Shown: positions 24,484 to 37,000 of the stretch, piece by piece
How positions within the stretch are numbered: position 1 is the first letter of the stretch
Layout: each line of letters starts with the position of its first letter
Assembly: GCA_003342815.1 (NCBI GenBank)
Contig: PTEX01000206.1
Coordinates: forward strand, 1,240,001 to 1,304,000
Origin: Eudromia elegans
Taxonomy: Eukaryota > Chordata > Aves > Tinamiformes > Tinamidae
Length of the DNA stretch: 64,000 nt
Direction of reading: 5' to 3'
Made by a program: the position numbers and the translations under genes
The notes under the pieces: generated by a model
Told to the model about the DNA's origin: nothing
Seen by the model: the letters and a program-made list of their open reading frames with translations, nothing else
The model's database searches: none

Positions 24484-26220
24484 CTGTAAACCAAACACAT
24501 GAGTCTCTTACTATACTTTGAGACATTAATATATGTTCAGTTAATGTCTTGAAAATAGCGAGCAGCCTAACGCAGTGCTTTAAGAAGATGACCTTCAACC
24601 ATTTGCACAGCCATGCTGGTGTTTGTATCTGTGTCACCTCCCTACATTGCCAAGGTGTCAGAACTAGTTGTTTCCTAAGATTGGAGTGTGTGTGTGGAGT
24701 ATCCACGTGAAACATGTAGTTTAGGTAACTTACTGTAGAACATGCTGCACGTGATGATGTAACCGTGTCAACCCACTACAATTTGAAGACTGACTTCAAT
24801 GTTTTTAGGCTGAATGCTATACATATGTTGAAAGCCTGTATAGTAGGACTACAAATAAGCTTGTGAAGATCAGTTAATTCTGCAAGTCATTCATCCATAG
24901 CGACAGCAAACAGAAGGGCTGGTAGCTATAGCTGGGACATTATCACATCAGACTCATAAGAAGCACACCTTACTGGCCATTTCACTCCAGTGAAGATTTG
25001 CAGTGATTTAAATAGAAAGGTTAATATCATAGCTGGTCACAGGTGGGCTCTGTGTGTGTTCTGGTTAAGCTCAAAGCCTAACTTTCTCTGACGTTGCTGT
25101 CATTTAAAACAGGTTCTCCCATGTACAGGATATTCTCTGACTTTAAGTGACAACGATACTGAGGTGCATTGTTGAGGAATGAGGAATATTCAAGTTGAGA
25201 AATGAGAATGTGAAACATTAGTTGGATGTAGGCAAAAACGTCTTTGTGGTACCTCGTCAGCTGTTTTAACTACAGCGGTTCCAGCTCATTCTTGTCAACA
25301 CTTAGAGATGAAGGACTGACTGGATTAATTAAATATTTTCATTTTTATATACTTTTTTTTGCTATCAGTTTAATATATAAAACAAATTAAAAAATGAGTG
25401 ATAAAGACAGTGCTATCCTGTCAGATCTCTATCACAGGAGTTATTTTATACAGCGGTTCAGCTTGCTTTCTTTATAGGCCAGCTTGCCAAGCAAAACAGT
25501 TCTGTGCTTTTGTGGGAAATGGCACAGTTTAAAGAATAGATTAATATTTTGCAGGGGCAGGCTTATGATGAACTGTATTCAACATCTTACCAAACCAGAG
25601 ATCACAACTCTCTTCAATGTTTCACCTTTTCAATTACACTACTATTTATAATTCTCCATGAAAAAGTATTAGCCGTGCAAATACAAAAGAGATCAAAACA
25701 TACATCGAAATACATCTTAATCATGTGCATAAATGAGTCTACAACTGAAAAAGCTCTTTGCCATTCCCGGGCTAAAGGAGGACTTTAGTAAAGAAAAAAG
25801 GCTCTAATACCTTACATAACCAAAGTGCCACACTGAAAAAGTTATGACTGTCTCAAAATTGCATTCTATTCCATTCCAACCTCTAACATTTTTTTTTCAT
25901 GTCTAGCTATGCCATTGCTAGTGGAACACTTTTGTAACTTACAGTTGTGCTATCCCTGTGTGATTAGAATATTTTCATTGTTTTATACAGTAAGATGCAT
26001 TGCAACACTTAAGGAAGAGCAGAAAAGCAATTTGTAGGATTAACTGACTGAACTCCAAAATGAGAATAAGAAAAAGGAAAGGAATACAACTTGCAAAAAC
26101 AAGCACTTGGGAAAATCAAAGTGAAGTATACATTCTGAAAGCTGCAGCAGATAATGTCAACCTCTATTTTTTATAGCATGAAGATAAGACAAGAAAGTTT
26201 TAAGAAAATAAAAATAGTGG

Positions 26221-26293
26221 GAAAATTCCCTCAAAACAGATATTAGGAAGCACTTTTTCATTGAGACAGTAATAAATTCTTGAAATGTATTTG
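26221..26293 (+). mobile_element. Probable ancient CR1 fragment
   Basis: The phrase aaacagatattaggaagcac followed by tttttca, a short spacer and aataaattcttgaaatg matches the CR1 segment encoding the 'R-K-x-F-F' to 'W-N-x-L-P' part of the reverse transcriptase C-terminus. It is short and diverged, so moderate confidence only. Confidence 0.4.
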
Positions 26294-26980
26294 TTAGGTC
26301 AGATTTTCAAGGTGGTACCAATCTCAGAATGACTTAGGTGTTGCTCTAGGAGATATGGGGTAACAGTAAGTCTCGGTGGGCCAAATTTTTGTCTCACATT
26401 TCTGTGAGACCCTCAAAAGCCAGAGAGTATCTATTGTCAGTTCTGTTTGGCTGAATTTGGCTACAAAATTCACTTTAGAAAAAACCATTTTGGTTACAGG
26501 AAGGAGTCTCTCTCATAAAACTCACTAAGTCCATAGGAAATTGATCAAGACGCAGGTACAAATTAAGCAAAATATTTAAAGCTGAGAGAGTGCTGGCTAC
26601 TTAGCAGAGTGCAAATGGTCACAAGCACACACTAAATCACGTTACTGAGCAGAGGTCCTAAATGAAACACTGGTGCTTTCAGGAGTGTTCCAGTATAATC
26701 TGCACAGTCAAGAAAATCTCTATGCCATCGCTATAGGCAAAGCTTGTAGAGGCTGGCCAATAAATTTTGACTTTCAGCTACTATACTAGAGCAGACCTTG
26801 TAAATCACATTAATGTGCTACAAGAGAAGGATTTCTCTAGCTCTAATGACAGCAGCAGTTTCTTTTGATCAGATGCACATTGTAAATTTGTCATTCAATT
26901 CTGTCATCTTCCAATTTTTAAAAAGTCAACCTGATCATTCTGTCTGAGTGAATTTCAGCTTTAATTTTCTGTCGAACTTA

Positions 26981-27000
26981 CTTGCTTTGACTTGCTTTGA
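26981..27000 (+). repeat. Two exact tandem copies of a 10-bp unit
   Basis: CTTGCTTTGA occurs twice in direct succession with no spacer. A simple slippage duplication. Confidence 0.9.
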
Positions 27001-28541
27001 TAAAACACCAATAGATTTGGTATGGAATTGTATTCCATATTATGTATTTCACATTCAGTATCAGGGTCATGTAGGATAACAGTGAGAATATCGTAATATA
27101 CTATTTGCTCAAATTACTTAGCAAGCCAATAATTTTCCCTGCTATTACAAAACTAATATTATTAATTATCACAATAATACAATTGCGGAAAGATGAAAGT
27201 TTTGACTTATTGTGGCACAACCCCACGGAGTTTACACATATATGCATATGATAAAATCAAATCTAGACATACACAAGCTTTCAACAAGTGAAGAGAGCTA
27301 GGAAAAGATAAACAAAAAGAAATCAGCATCATATTACTGTGCATAAATATCTATCTTTGATCGGCACAGGTCTTTTCACCTGACATTGATTATGAAAGAA
27401 GTTCTCCATGGAATCCTATAGAAAAGCTATGAGTTTCCAAGATTTATGTTTTATCTGTATGATGTTACCCCCTCCAATTCTACTGAGACTTATATTCTCT
27501 AAGAAAGTACCCTTCACTGAAAAAAAAAGAAAACCTCTAAATAAATAAAACCCAGAAATTATAAATAAAAGAATAAATGCACTACAATATACTAGCTAGC
27601 GACATTTTCTATGACAAAGTATGCTTCAGTGTATTTTATTATATCAATTAAACAGTTTTGTCTCTTTTGAGAAACAATAGATGTTGTAGAACTGCTTGTT
27701 TCCCATTGTATATATCTTTAATATATTTGTAATTACTTTATTTCTTGAAAACACATGTATTCCTGCAGACAAGTTGAACACATGACGATTCAAATTACAA
27801 GCCTGAGAAACACACATCCTGAAATTATGAGTTTTAGTCCCTGTCCTAGTTGGCCAGTAAATGCCTTGTGTAAGCAGTTATAGTTAGCCAGACACAGTTA
27901 TATGCTCTAACTATATGGGCCACTCTAATGCAGCTGAGATCTTGCATTACAATAGATTATTAATATTATGAATATAGGCATAGCAAATAAATTCAATGTG
28001 GACAGTTATTCACATTAACAAAGAGAATAGAAGATCTGCAACCAAGAAAACAAGCAAAATTGACCAATATATTCCAGAATCAGAAATCAGGTATTGAGCA
28101 AGAGCAGATTGCAAACTCTTTTAGAAACACTATTACAAACAAAAATTTACTGGATGGAAATGCAGGAGAGGTTTCTCTGAGCATTGACACTTGTTTAGAA
28201 GTTGTGATAATTTTGAGGTAAAAAACAATAAAGCCTCTTGTTTTATGAAGAAAGAGGTTATAGCTAAATCATTCTGCACGGTCAGTAAATGCTCTAAGGA
28301 TTTTTTCTGTGCATATTTAGATTCCAGGTTCCCAATAGCAGCTTCCGAGTTGTTTATTAGTTACTAGGAGATCTTTGTATGGAAGACTGCATTAATACTG
28401 TGTTCTTCTCAAAAAAAAAAAAAAAAGTTACCTAATGCATGGTTCTCATACTTTGCTGTTAGATACTGACTCCCTCTACAATTATAATACAGAAATTTTA
28501 GCTTGTTAGTGATAATTGTGATAAACTCAATGTTATTTACC

Positions 28542-28580
28542 TTTGATCCCACTAACTCTTTTTGATCCCATTAACTCTTT
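28542..28580 (+). repeat. Tandem 19-bp duplication
   Basis: tttgatcccactaactctt is followed immediately by tttgatcccattaactctt, with one mismatch. Local duplication in intron 6. Confidence 0.85.
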
Positions 28581-30299
28581 TAGAAACTCTTTTAAGTCAA
28601 ATAGGGATTTTTTTTGTTTGTTTTATTTATTCTCATTTGGTACCTGTAAACATAGCTGTCCCCTCATTTTTTATAAGTTAACTTTAAAATCTGTAATACT
28701 ATGAATGTTTCCTTTCAATTTATGTATTTATTTTCACCCTTTATGTCCTTCAGATTCTTTTAGGGACAGAGCTGATGGCTAGGAAAATTAAAAACAATTG
28801 CAGATATTTCAATTCAATTCATCCATAAGGAATAATATAGTTGAGTTTTCAGGCAAAATTAATGGAGCTTTTTTTTTCTCTCAGCACCTCATTTTCTCCC
28901 TCACTCCTTAACCAATAACTATTGACAAATGTGAAACATTAATGTGCTGTAAAATCTGTAGAGCTCTGCCCTTTATTTTGATACCTAATGAATTCTCTCT
29001 AACAATTCTGGAACTCCATGCAGGACCCTGACTATCAGTTCCAGATAATACCCATTAATAATGGAATAATGTCCAATGTAACATATTCTGAATGTTGTAC
29101 AAGAGAAGAAAAGTGTTAAAAAGAAGAAAAAAAAAGATTTTTTTTTGAGTTGTAATTTTCATATCTACTGGAAACAAAAATTATGTTGATTTCAAGTTCT
29201 TATGCTGGTTTTACTGGGAACATTAAATATCACTGTGTAAAACATAGAAGAAAAAGATTTAAGGCAGATGGTGGGATAGGTTAAAAAAAAGGATATACTG
29301 CGTATGTAGATTATAATATTTTGACTATGATTACAAAAGCATGTGTGAAACCACAAGAGCTTTGCGGTATGGACTAATATCACACAGAGCACACAGCTGT
29401 GGGAATTGCTCTGGGTCAACAGTATTCTGTCTTGATATTAAAGTGCACAGTGTTGTTAGGGGCATCTCACCATCAGAAAAGACAGAAAGAGATGGAAAAC
29501 CAAAATACTGAGCAGCTGTTAGAAAGAAGTTTTATTATGACTAGATTCCACAAGTATCACTGCTTAATCTATTTAATTTCTTAAAAAAAAGGCAAGTATA
29601 ATACCTCCGTTATAAAGCAGTGTTAACTAAATTCTCAACTGAATTTAATACTGGATCTTTATATTTTTGTCAGAACACAAAGTTCTACACCTTCTCCCAT
29701 ACTCCAACTCCCACCATATGTAAAAGCAAGCTGCTGCCAGTGGAAGATCAAACATAAGTTTGAGAAGTTACAAGAAGCGGGGCTGACAGACAGAAAAATT
29801 CACATTAATGAGAATTCTTCTAGCTTTTTTTTTTTTTCATCTGAGAGTTGCAAGAGCAAATATTGTAAATAATAAGCTGTTATTTACTCATTTTAAGTTA
29901 TTTTCCTACAGATAAGGAAAAGATCTGATTTTAAATAGAGAAACTACCCAAAAGATAGAACCTGCAGAGCTCTGTTTCAAGATTATGATTTAGAAGAGAA
30001 CATTTCAGGACAGAAATTTTGTCTAAGGAATCTTTGTTAAGTAGTAGTGTATATAATTTTCTAATACATACTCTTGTATTTTATTTATCTGCTTATTTAT
30101 GTAAATAATAAGGTAAAAAGGAATGCCAAACTAGTCAAAATGTTCGTGTTACAATCTTCCTTCTTAGCTCCACCTTCCGAGCCCTTGTTACTGGAATGAA
30201 CAACATTTTTTACTCATTTCAGATTTTTCATTGCTCATGCTAAAATCTCTTGCTGTGCTTTTAAAAAGAGCATTATAAATCAAGAAACTAGGGTTAAAA

Positions 30300-30367
30300 A
30301 ATAGGGAATTAAAATAGGGAATAAAAAAAATTAAAAATAATAGAATTTAAAAAATAGGGAATAAAAA
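30300..30367 (+). repeat. Imperfect A-rich tandem repeat (aatagggaat units)
   Basis: The unit aatagggaat followed by A-rich spacer is repeated three times (around 30300, 30312 and 30353), interrupted by aaaaattaaaaataatag. A degenerate minisatellite. Confidence 0.6.
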
Positions 30368-33169
30368 AGAAGACTATTTCTTTTTTCAAGGTGGGGAGTA
30401 AAGGACTTATATACCCTTTTGATTGACTTTTCATCACAAAAGAACTTACTTTCTCATTTTCAATCTAATATATACTCGCTTTAATGAACTGTAAATATGA
30501 CATAAATGTAATAGTCACTCTTGTCCATCCTAAATCTTTATAGCTGATCCCACTTTATAGACCAGGAAGACAGGATGCAATAAAAGGAACTACGACTTAA
30601 GCTGCAGTAAAAATACCTCTCTTATTTTCTACATCAAGTTCTAAAGCATAGTGTATTAGCCAACACATTAGCAATCTCTCCGAAATCTCTCCTTTTATTT
30701 TTAATAGTAATTTCAATACATTTTTTTTTCAGTTGTATTCAAGCTTTCCCACTGCTAGTGATGTACAGTTGTTGATCCAAAATGCAAAATTCACTCTATC
30801 TTTTGAATTTCTTTTTTGACTATAAGCTGTCTTTTTATCTGTTCTCTAACGTATATTTTTGTCATTTTTGTCAAGTCGGCCTGTCTGTGTTCTTGAAGTA
30901 GGAACCTCTCCTGTCCTGCACACTTTCGTCTGCCCAGTAGCTTCTGTTTACTTTCTGCCTTCAAACTCTTGCCCTCTCACACATTTCTCCTTTTCCGAAT
31001 ATCTTTCTCACTTCTTGCTCTTGTTTTCCTACACTGATTGACCTACTCACCCTAGCATTAATCCTTACCCTTTAATAATGTTTTTTTTGGCTAATTGTCT
31101 CCTTTATAGATCTCAGGTTTTCACACTCTGTTTCATGTATCTGCATTCATAGCGTTTTTGAGCATAGTGACCTGTGCTCAGGTCTTGATGTCATGCAGGA
31201 AAGATGAGAAAAGTGAGGACTTTGACTACGAAGTAACAACTGTCACTGGCTCCCAACAGAGAGCCAGTTTCAACTGTCATCTTGAGTCTTCCCATATCTG
31301 TGGTAAGAGAACTCTACAGAAAGTTGACAGATCCTTGATGCGACAGCAAGCAGATTTTTTTTCTAATTAAAAGAAATATTAGTGAATTGCCAAATATTAC
31401 GACTTGCTTAAAAAGTAGTAGGAAATAAAAGAATTTCCATTTTCTACTGAAAATAAGAACTTCAGGCCTAAAACAATATTTCAGAAATGAAAAGCACGAG
31501 CTTATGTAGCTATAAAGAAAATTCTTTGGGAAGAAATTAAAGAATATTCCACAGTAAAGACATTTTTTATGTCACTTGTATTTTATGCTTTGCAGCTCTT
31601 ATTTGCTATTGATATTAATTTATTTTATTCTCTTTTCATCTGGGATGGGATCTCTTCTCTACTGAGTCAGAATTCTGACTTTTTAATTGATTTGCTGAAT
31701 GCTTTATGATTTGTAAAAAAAAAAAATCACTACTAAACTAAATGTTACCCAATAGCAATACCTCATTTAATTAAAAAAAAGGTAAGAGCGACATTCATTT
31801 GTTTGACAGAGAAATAAAACACAAAGTTTGTATTCTCCACAATTGCTCTAAGATTCCAGAATAAAGGAGAAAGTGTAATTCTTATCACTGTATGACAACT
31901 CTGAAAAGCTCAATATCATAACCTTTGTCCAGAATTTCTGATTTTATTACCAATATACAAAGAATAAATTAAATACCTGACAGTCAACTCTGCAAGAATT
32001 ATAATTCTCCAGCAAGCTGTCAAAAACACCCACTCATATTTAAACTAGATTCTGTAAATCACTCTTTGGTGGTGTATTTTTCTTATCTTAAAGACAACAT
32101 TCTTTTCAACTATTTCAGAAAGGTGTTATTTTGTCTAAAGTGAGCAATATAAAATGGCTATAAAACCATTAATTTTCTTTTAGAAAGAGAGAGAGAATTT
32201 GACTGTGAAATTTATTCTGGGAAATTTATACTGAATTTTTGCTAAATATATTGCATAATTTAAGGTAAAATTGGAAAAAAAAAAAAGACTACAGTACTGT
32301 GATCTTCTTCCTAAACAAAATATAATAAGTATAGTATTTTATGCAATTTGATCATTTGCTCTGCAGATAGGAGTCAATTTTGTTAACTTTAAGTCTATCT
32401 AAAAAAACTTTGTGTGCGCTTTCTTAATTGATAAGATACAAAAAACAAACAAACAAACAAAAAACAACAGCTCTTAAATTAGATCTAACATTCAGAAAAG
32501 CCTATAAAGGGACAGAAACCATTAGAACCTTTTTTTTTTTTCAAAAAGACTCTTGCCACTTATCATACAGACCTGCAAGAGAAATTCCCTATTTAAATGA
32601 ATAACCATGGTTATCGCTTCTATTTTGAAAGCAGTACCATGATTTAAACCTTGTCTCTTCAATGTTGCTTCTCATTTGAAGTGCAATGATTAACTATATG
32701 ATTAGTGCTAGTCTTCTCCAGTGTAGGTGAAGATGTTTTCTTACAACATTTTCTGTATACTTCAAGCAATAACAAATTCTAATTGCTCCAAATTAACCAT
32801 TTCATTCTAAATTAAACATTTATTAGGACTGCCATTAGTTTTTGATATTCAAAGAGAAGAAGTTCATTAAGAAAGATTTTTGTGTCTGTTTCATTAATAT
32901 TTAATTTTGAAATATTTTATCTTCATTTTATTACAGGTCTGGTTTCTTTAGTAAATGCTTGTTTTTCACTCTTTCAGCTTATGCAAATATATATCCTATC
33001 TGTTTTTCTCTAGAAAATAAAGATTTTCATAATATATTTTGTGACAACTTTTTACTCACATTTTTATACATATCCTTTTGTATACATTAGCTTTTCAGAA
33101 AGATTTTGAAGCAGTCTGTATGATGCTTTCAGTTCAAAATAAAACAGTTATGCAGAATATCTTTGGTGA

Positions 33170-34010
33170 CCACCGCTGGTTGGTTGACACTAATTCTCGC
33201 ATCATACATGAAATTCAGCAACTTCCAAGATTGCAAATATGATGGGTTGCTATAGCCCTGATGTTAAAAATCCACCATATACTTCATCAATAATGCGCAC
33301 TTCCAAGAGTGCTTGGCTTTTCCTAGAAAGCCTCTCATGCAAGGACTTGTCCAGTTTACCTGCTTGAATGATAGTCTGACAATTAAAGACCTTGTTCTTC
33401 GATGCAGCTAGATATGGTACTCCTCAGTCCTATCACTTTTCCAACACACCCCAAAACATATTAATGGTAACTAATCAGATATAAGGCGTTTCTGTCACTA
33501 CTGTTATATTGACACCACCTAGATTATTATTTTTTAAGGCAACTCTTTTGGGGCAGATTTCTCCATTCTCCCCTGAAGTCAATATTTTTGTTTATTCAGA
33601 TTTGGTTCAAATAACTAAAAACAATTGGACTCCATAAAATGTTCCTGCAGGCATATTATGATGGTTCAATCTGAACAAAGAGACAGTCATAAAAGAGATA
33701 CGATAGAGGCCACTAAAGACACCAAATCTAGGCTTGCAGCCAGTTAGTTATGGAATGCTCCCATTCCCTCTAGCTCTCTCTAGGTAACGATACATGAAGT
33801 ATTGCACAGCACATTTCATCCACAGGATGATTGTTAGGCCTTTACAGAGCAGTTGATTATGGTACCCAGTAGCAATTGTCCTCTGCAGGCTACAAAAAAT
33901 AGCATCAATTTCCTTGATCTTAATTCTGTTGCTTCTACCAATAGGGAGTTCACATGCAAGTCAATGCTTTCCATGAGTTCATGAAGCAATTCAACACCAG
34001 AAGACAGGAA
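33170..34010 (-). other. Coding-like but broken segment, unidentified
   Basis: On the minus strand two stretches of about 57 codons without stops lie in order, 33837-34010 (reading SGVELLHELMESIDLHVNS at its start) and 33253-33423 (reading GVPYLAASKNKVFNCQT at its start). Shorter open pieces in other frames lie between them. The base mix is also less AT-rich than the surrounding intron. This could be a decayed mobile-element gene or retrocopy, or chance. I do not recognise the family, and no functional product is implied. Confidence 0.25.
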
Positions 34011-37000
34011 AATTGATAACTTTTAAATAAAAAAAGTGAAGTTTTCTTGATTAGATTTGTAAAATTGGAAAAATGTACTCTGGTAAGGTTATGCTATAAA
34101 TATGTTATATTTAAATTGCAAATATTCTAACACAAATTGAAAAAGAAATAACATAAATGCAAAAAGCATGAAAATTCCTGATGAGAAATGGTTTGCATTA
34201 ACACACATCCCATCATATATGGTAGAACTCAAACTTTTCATTGGAAGGAATTCTTAATAGATCCATCTACAGAAATGTAAAGTGGCAAAAAAAAATTCTT
34301 ATATAACTGTAGAAAAGTTCCAAGACTGTGCAAAGAAATAAATACCAATACAATTCTGATAAATTATTTAAATATTTTATTCTCTATCAAATTTGAAATT
34401 ATTATTGGTCCTACAAATTCATCACTATGTTATAACCACCTTCAGATCAGTCCATGTCCATTAGTTCATTACAATTTTCCATTCTCTCTCTTCAACTGTG
34501 ACATCCGCCTGGCACCATGTTTATATGTGGGTAGAGCATGAATCTTTTTGTTCTCTGGACTGGATTATCTTGTCAGAGGGAGGTAAGCTCCTATTTTGAT
34601 CTCTAGTGGAGCCTGCAGGTCTTATTCATATATCATCATGGTTCTTGGAATATCATGATGAATATAATGTTTAACTGAGTCACATCTCTTTTGCAGTCCC
34701 CAACACCTACTTCTTGGTACTTCTCTTACACACAATATATTAATATTGCCCTCCTAACTTGCTTTCTGGAGGATTAAGTAACCAACACCTTCCTACAACA
34801 GCTAGCATTTTGTTAGCTTAACGTTGACAAATATGATTCTCAATACTATTTAAAAGCTCCATAATACTCATTCTGTAACTCCCTACATCCTCCAAGTCAT
34901 CAATGATACTGTGTGTCTCTCCACTTTTTCTTCAGATTAAACAATCCTCTACAGCCTCTTTTATATTTCATTAAGAAAAAGATTACTGAGAATCTTGGAC
35001 TATTTTTTTCCCTTTAATAAAATTGTTAAGAGGATTTGCAACCTGTGCGATTCACAGGATAGGAGCATAAAGATCTTTCCAGGTTTCTGCTGCATATCTG
35101 TACAGTATTCCCTACTACCATGCTACACAGCCTATCCAAAATAATACAGACATGAAAATGGTAATCTCCTTTCTGAAGGTCAAGTATACCACCTAAGATT
35201 CTATTTATCTTGCACCATGAAAAGAAAGTTTTATATATATATTTGTTCTACATTTTTTACTATAACTTATATTTTACAGAAAGAAAACTTTTTTTTTCTT
35301 TCTCATTACTCATATATTATTGACTATGCATCTGTAAGGAGTATACATACAAAATGTTTGAAAATAGTCTAGGGCAGTCTCTCCATCCGAGTAAATCTGA
35401 GTATAATAATGAATATAATAAAATCAGAATAATTGTTTTCTCTTTACCTGTCTGACCTTATAATGTGCAATAGGATGCTTTACCATTTGCCTTTGGGGTG
35501 AGAAGACCATTTTAACTGTTACTACAAATATATGAGTCATCAGGCTCACTGCAATGACTCAGGCACTCTCACAAAAACAAAAAGGCCAAAAGAGGGCAAA
35601 TCCACCTTTTCATCCCTATTTTTCCTCAGACACAGGGATCGATTCTGAATGGAATGGCTATGGCCCTAGATATCAAAAAAGGTCACTGAGAAGTTAAGAG
35701 AAGGTGTGATCTGCTTCACCAAAGTTTCTAGACATAGGTAGGAAAAACACTGAAAGAAGCCACACACAAAAGCTGACTAGGTCAAAGCCTTATTTTTTTC
35801 TAGTTCCTTTATCCAACGTATATACCATTGGCAGACCAAGAAGGCTAGCAAAGTCTAAGTAAAGCACAAAAAGATTCTCTGAGTAACAAACAGTTATCAC
35901 CTACATAAATAAACATGTGGCTTTTGGATTACAGCCTGCCCAGGAGATGATTTATCATAATTTCCACCTGTGGAGAGCTTCCAAGTCCCTGTTGGCTGCA
36001 GAAAAATTGTCATTCACCCATGTTAGCCTGTGAAGAGCAGAGAGCAACCAACTGTATCCATCAAGGTTAACCAAAGCCAACTTTCACAAAGCTAATTTTA
36101 CTCTTGCATGAAAGCAGAAAATCAGAAGGAGAAAAACAATTGTTCACTGAAAGATTTATAGGATAGGTAAGAAGTATTCAAATACTTTTCATGCAGGTTT
36201 TTTTTGCTTTTATGTAGTGATCTTTTTACTATAGGATGGGTTTTGATATATTTATAATAATAGTGATATGCTATTTTGACTATATAATCTCTAATTTCGT
36301 ATTTCTATGGTATCCATAAATCTCAAAATATTTGTATCTCTCTCTCTCAACTGCTAGTAGGAAAACATTCACAAGGGAATAAAAACTATATTCAAAGTAT
36401 GTAAATGAAAACTGGACAATACTGTCCTAAGAGAACAGTAACATTACAGAGTTGCAGAGTAACACAAGTGTAGTGGACAAGGACAATATGACCTGATGTA
36501 AACCACAATGTACATACACAAAAAAGCAAACAGAATTCCGGAGGAAGTACAACAATGAAAACAGCTGCCTCTGCTGCTCTCACATTGACCTTGCTATCTC
36601 TGTGAAGACACAAAATAACCATATCCTTCAAACTACATAATCACATAGCCTAATTGTTTCGCTTCATAATCCACATGCAATCCACATGCACAAAGGGCAA
36701 GGTCTGCCTGCAAGAGGTCAGCAGCACCCATGCACACTGTGGTATAGACACAGCTTGTGCTCCCTTACACGCTTACCCCATCTGCCTGACTTCCCTACAG
36801 GACACATCACATGCCAAGGAGATCACAAGAAGGTACAGTGCTGTGATGGGTCGTGTCTGAAGCACAGATAGGTGCAAGAAATGGGGACTAACTCAGGGCA
36901 AAAGAATCTCCTCCTTATTGCAGTGGATCAGGTAAGTTAACAGATCAGCAAGAGAGTGAAGCTGCTCTAACTAAGTGAGCCTCTAGAGACTGTATCCCAC

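Noticed and set aside
33379-33423. HRRTRS-like peptide suggesting a Harbinger transposase
   Set aside because: The match is only a few residues in one frame and the following sequence does not continue the family pattern.
36781-36838. Exon-like segment between an acceptor-like ttccctacag and a donor-like aaggtacag on plus
   Set aside because: Isolated, with no neighbouring exon and no recognisable product. Chance splice-like sites are common.
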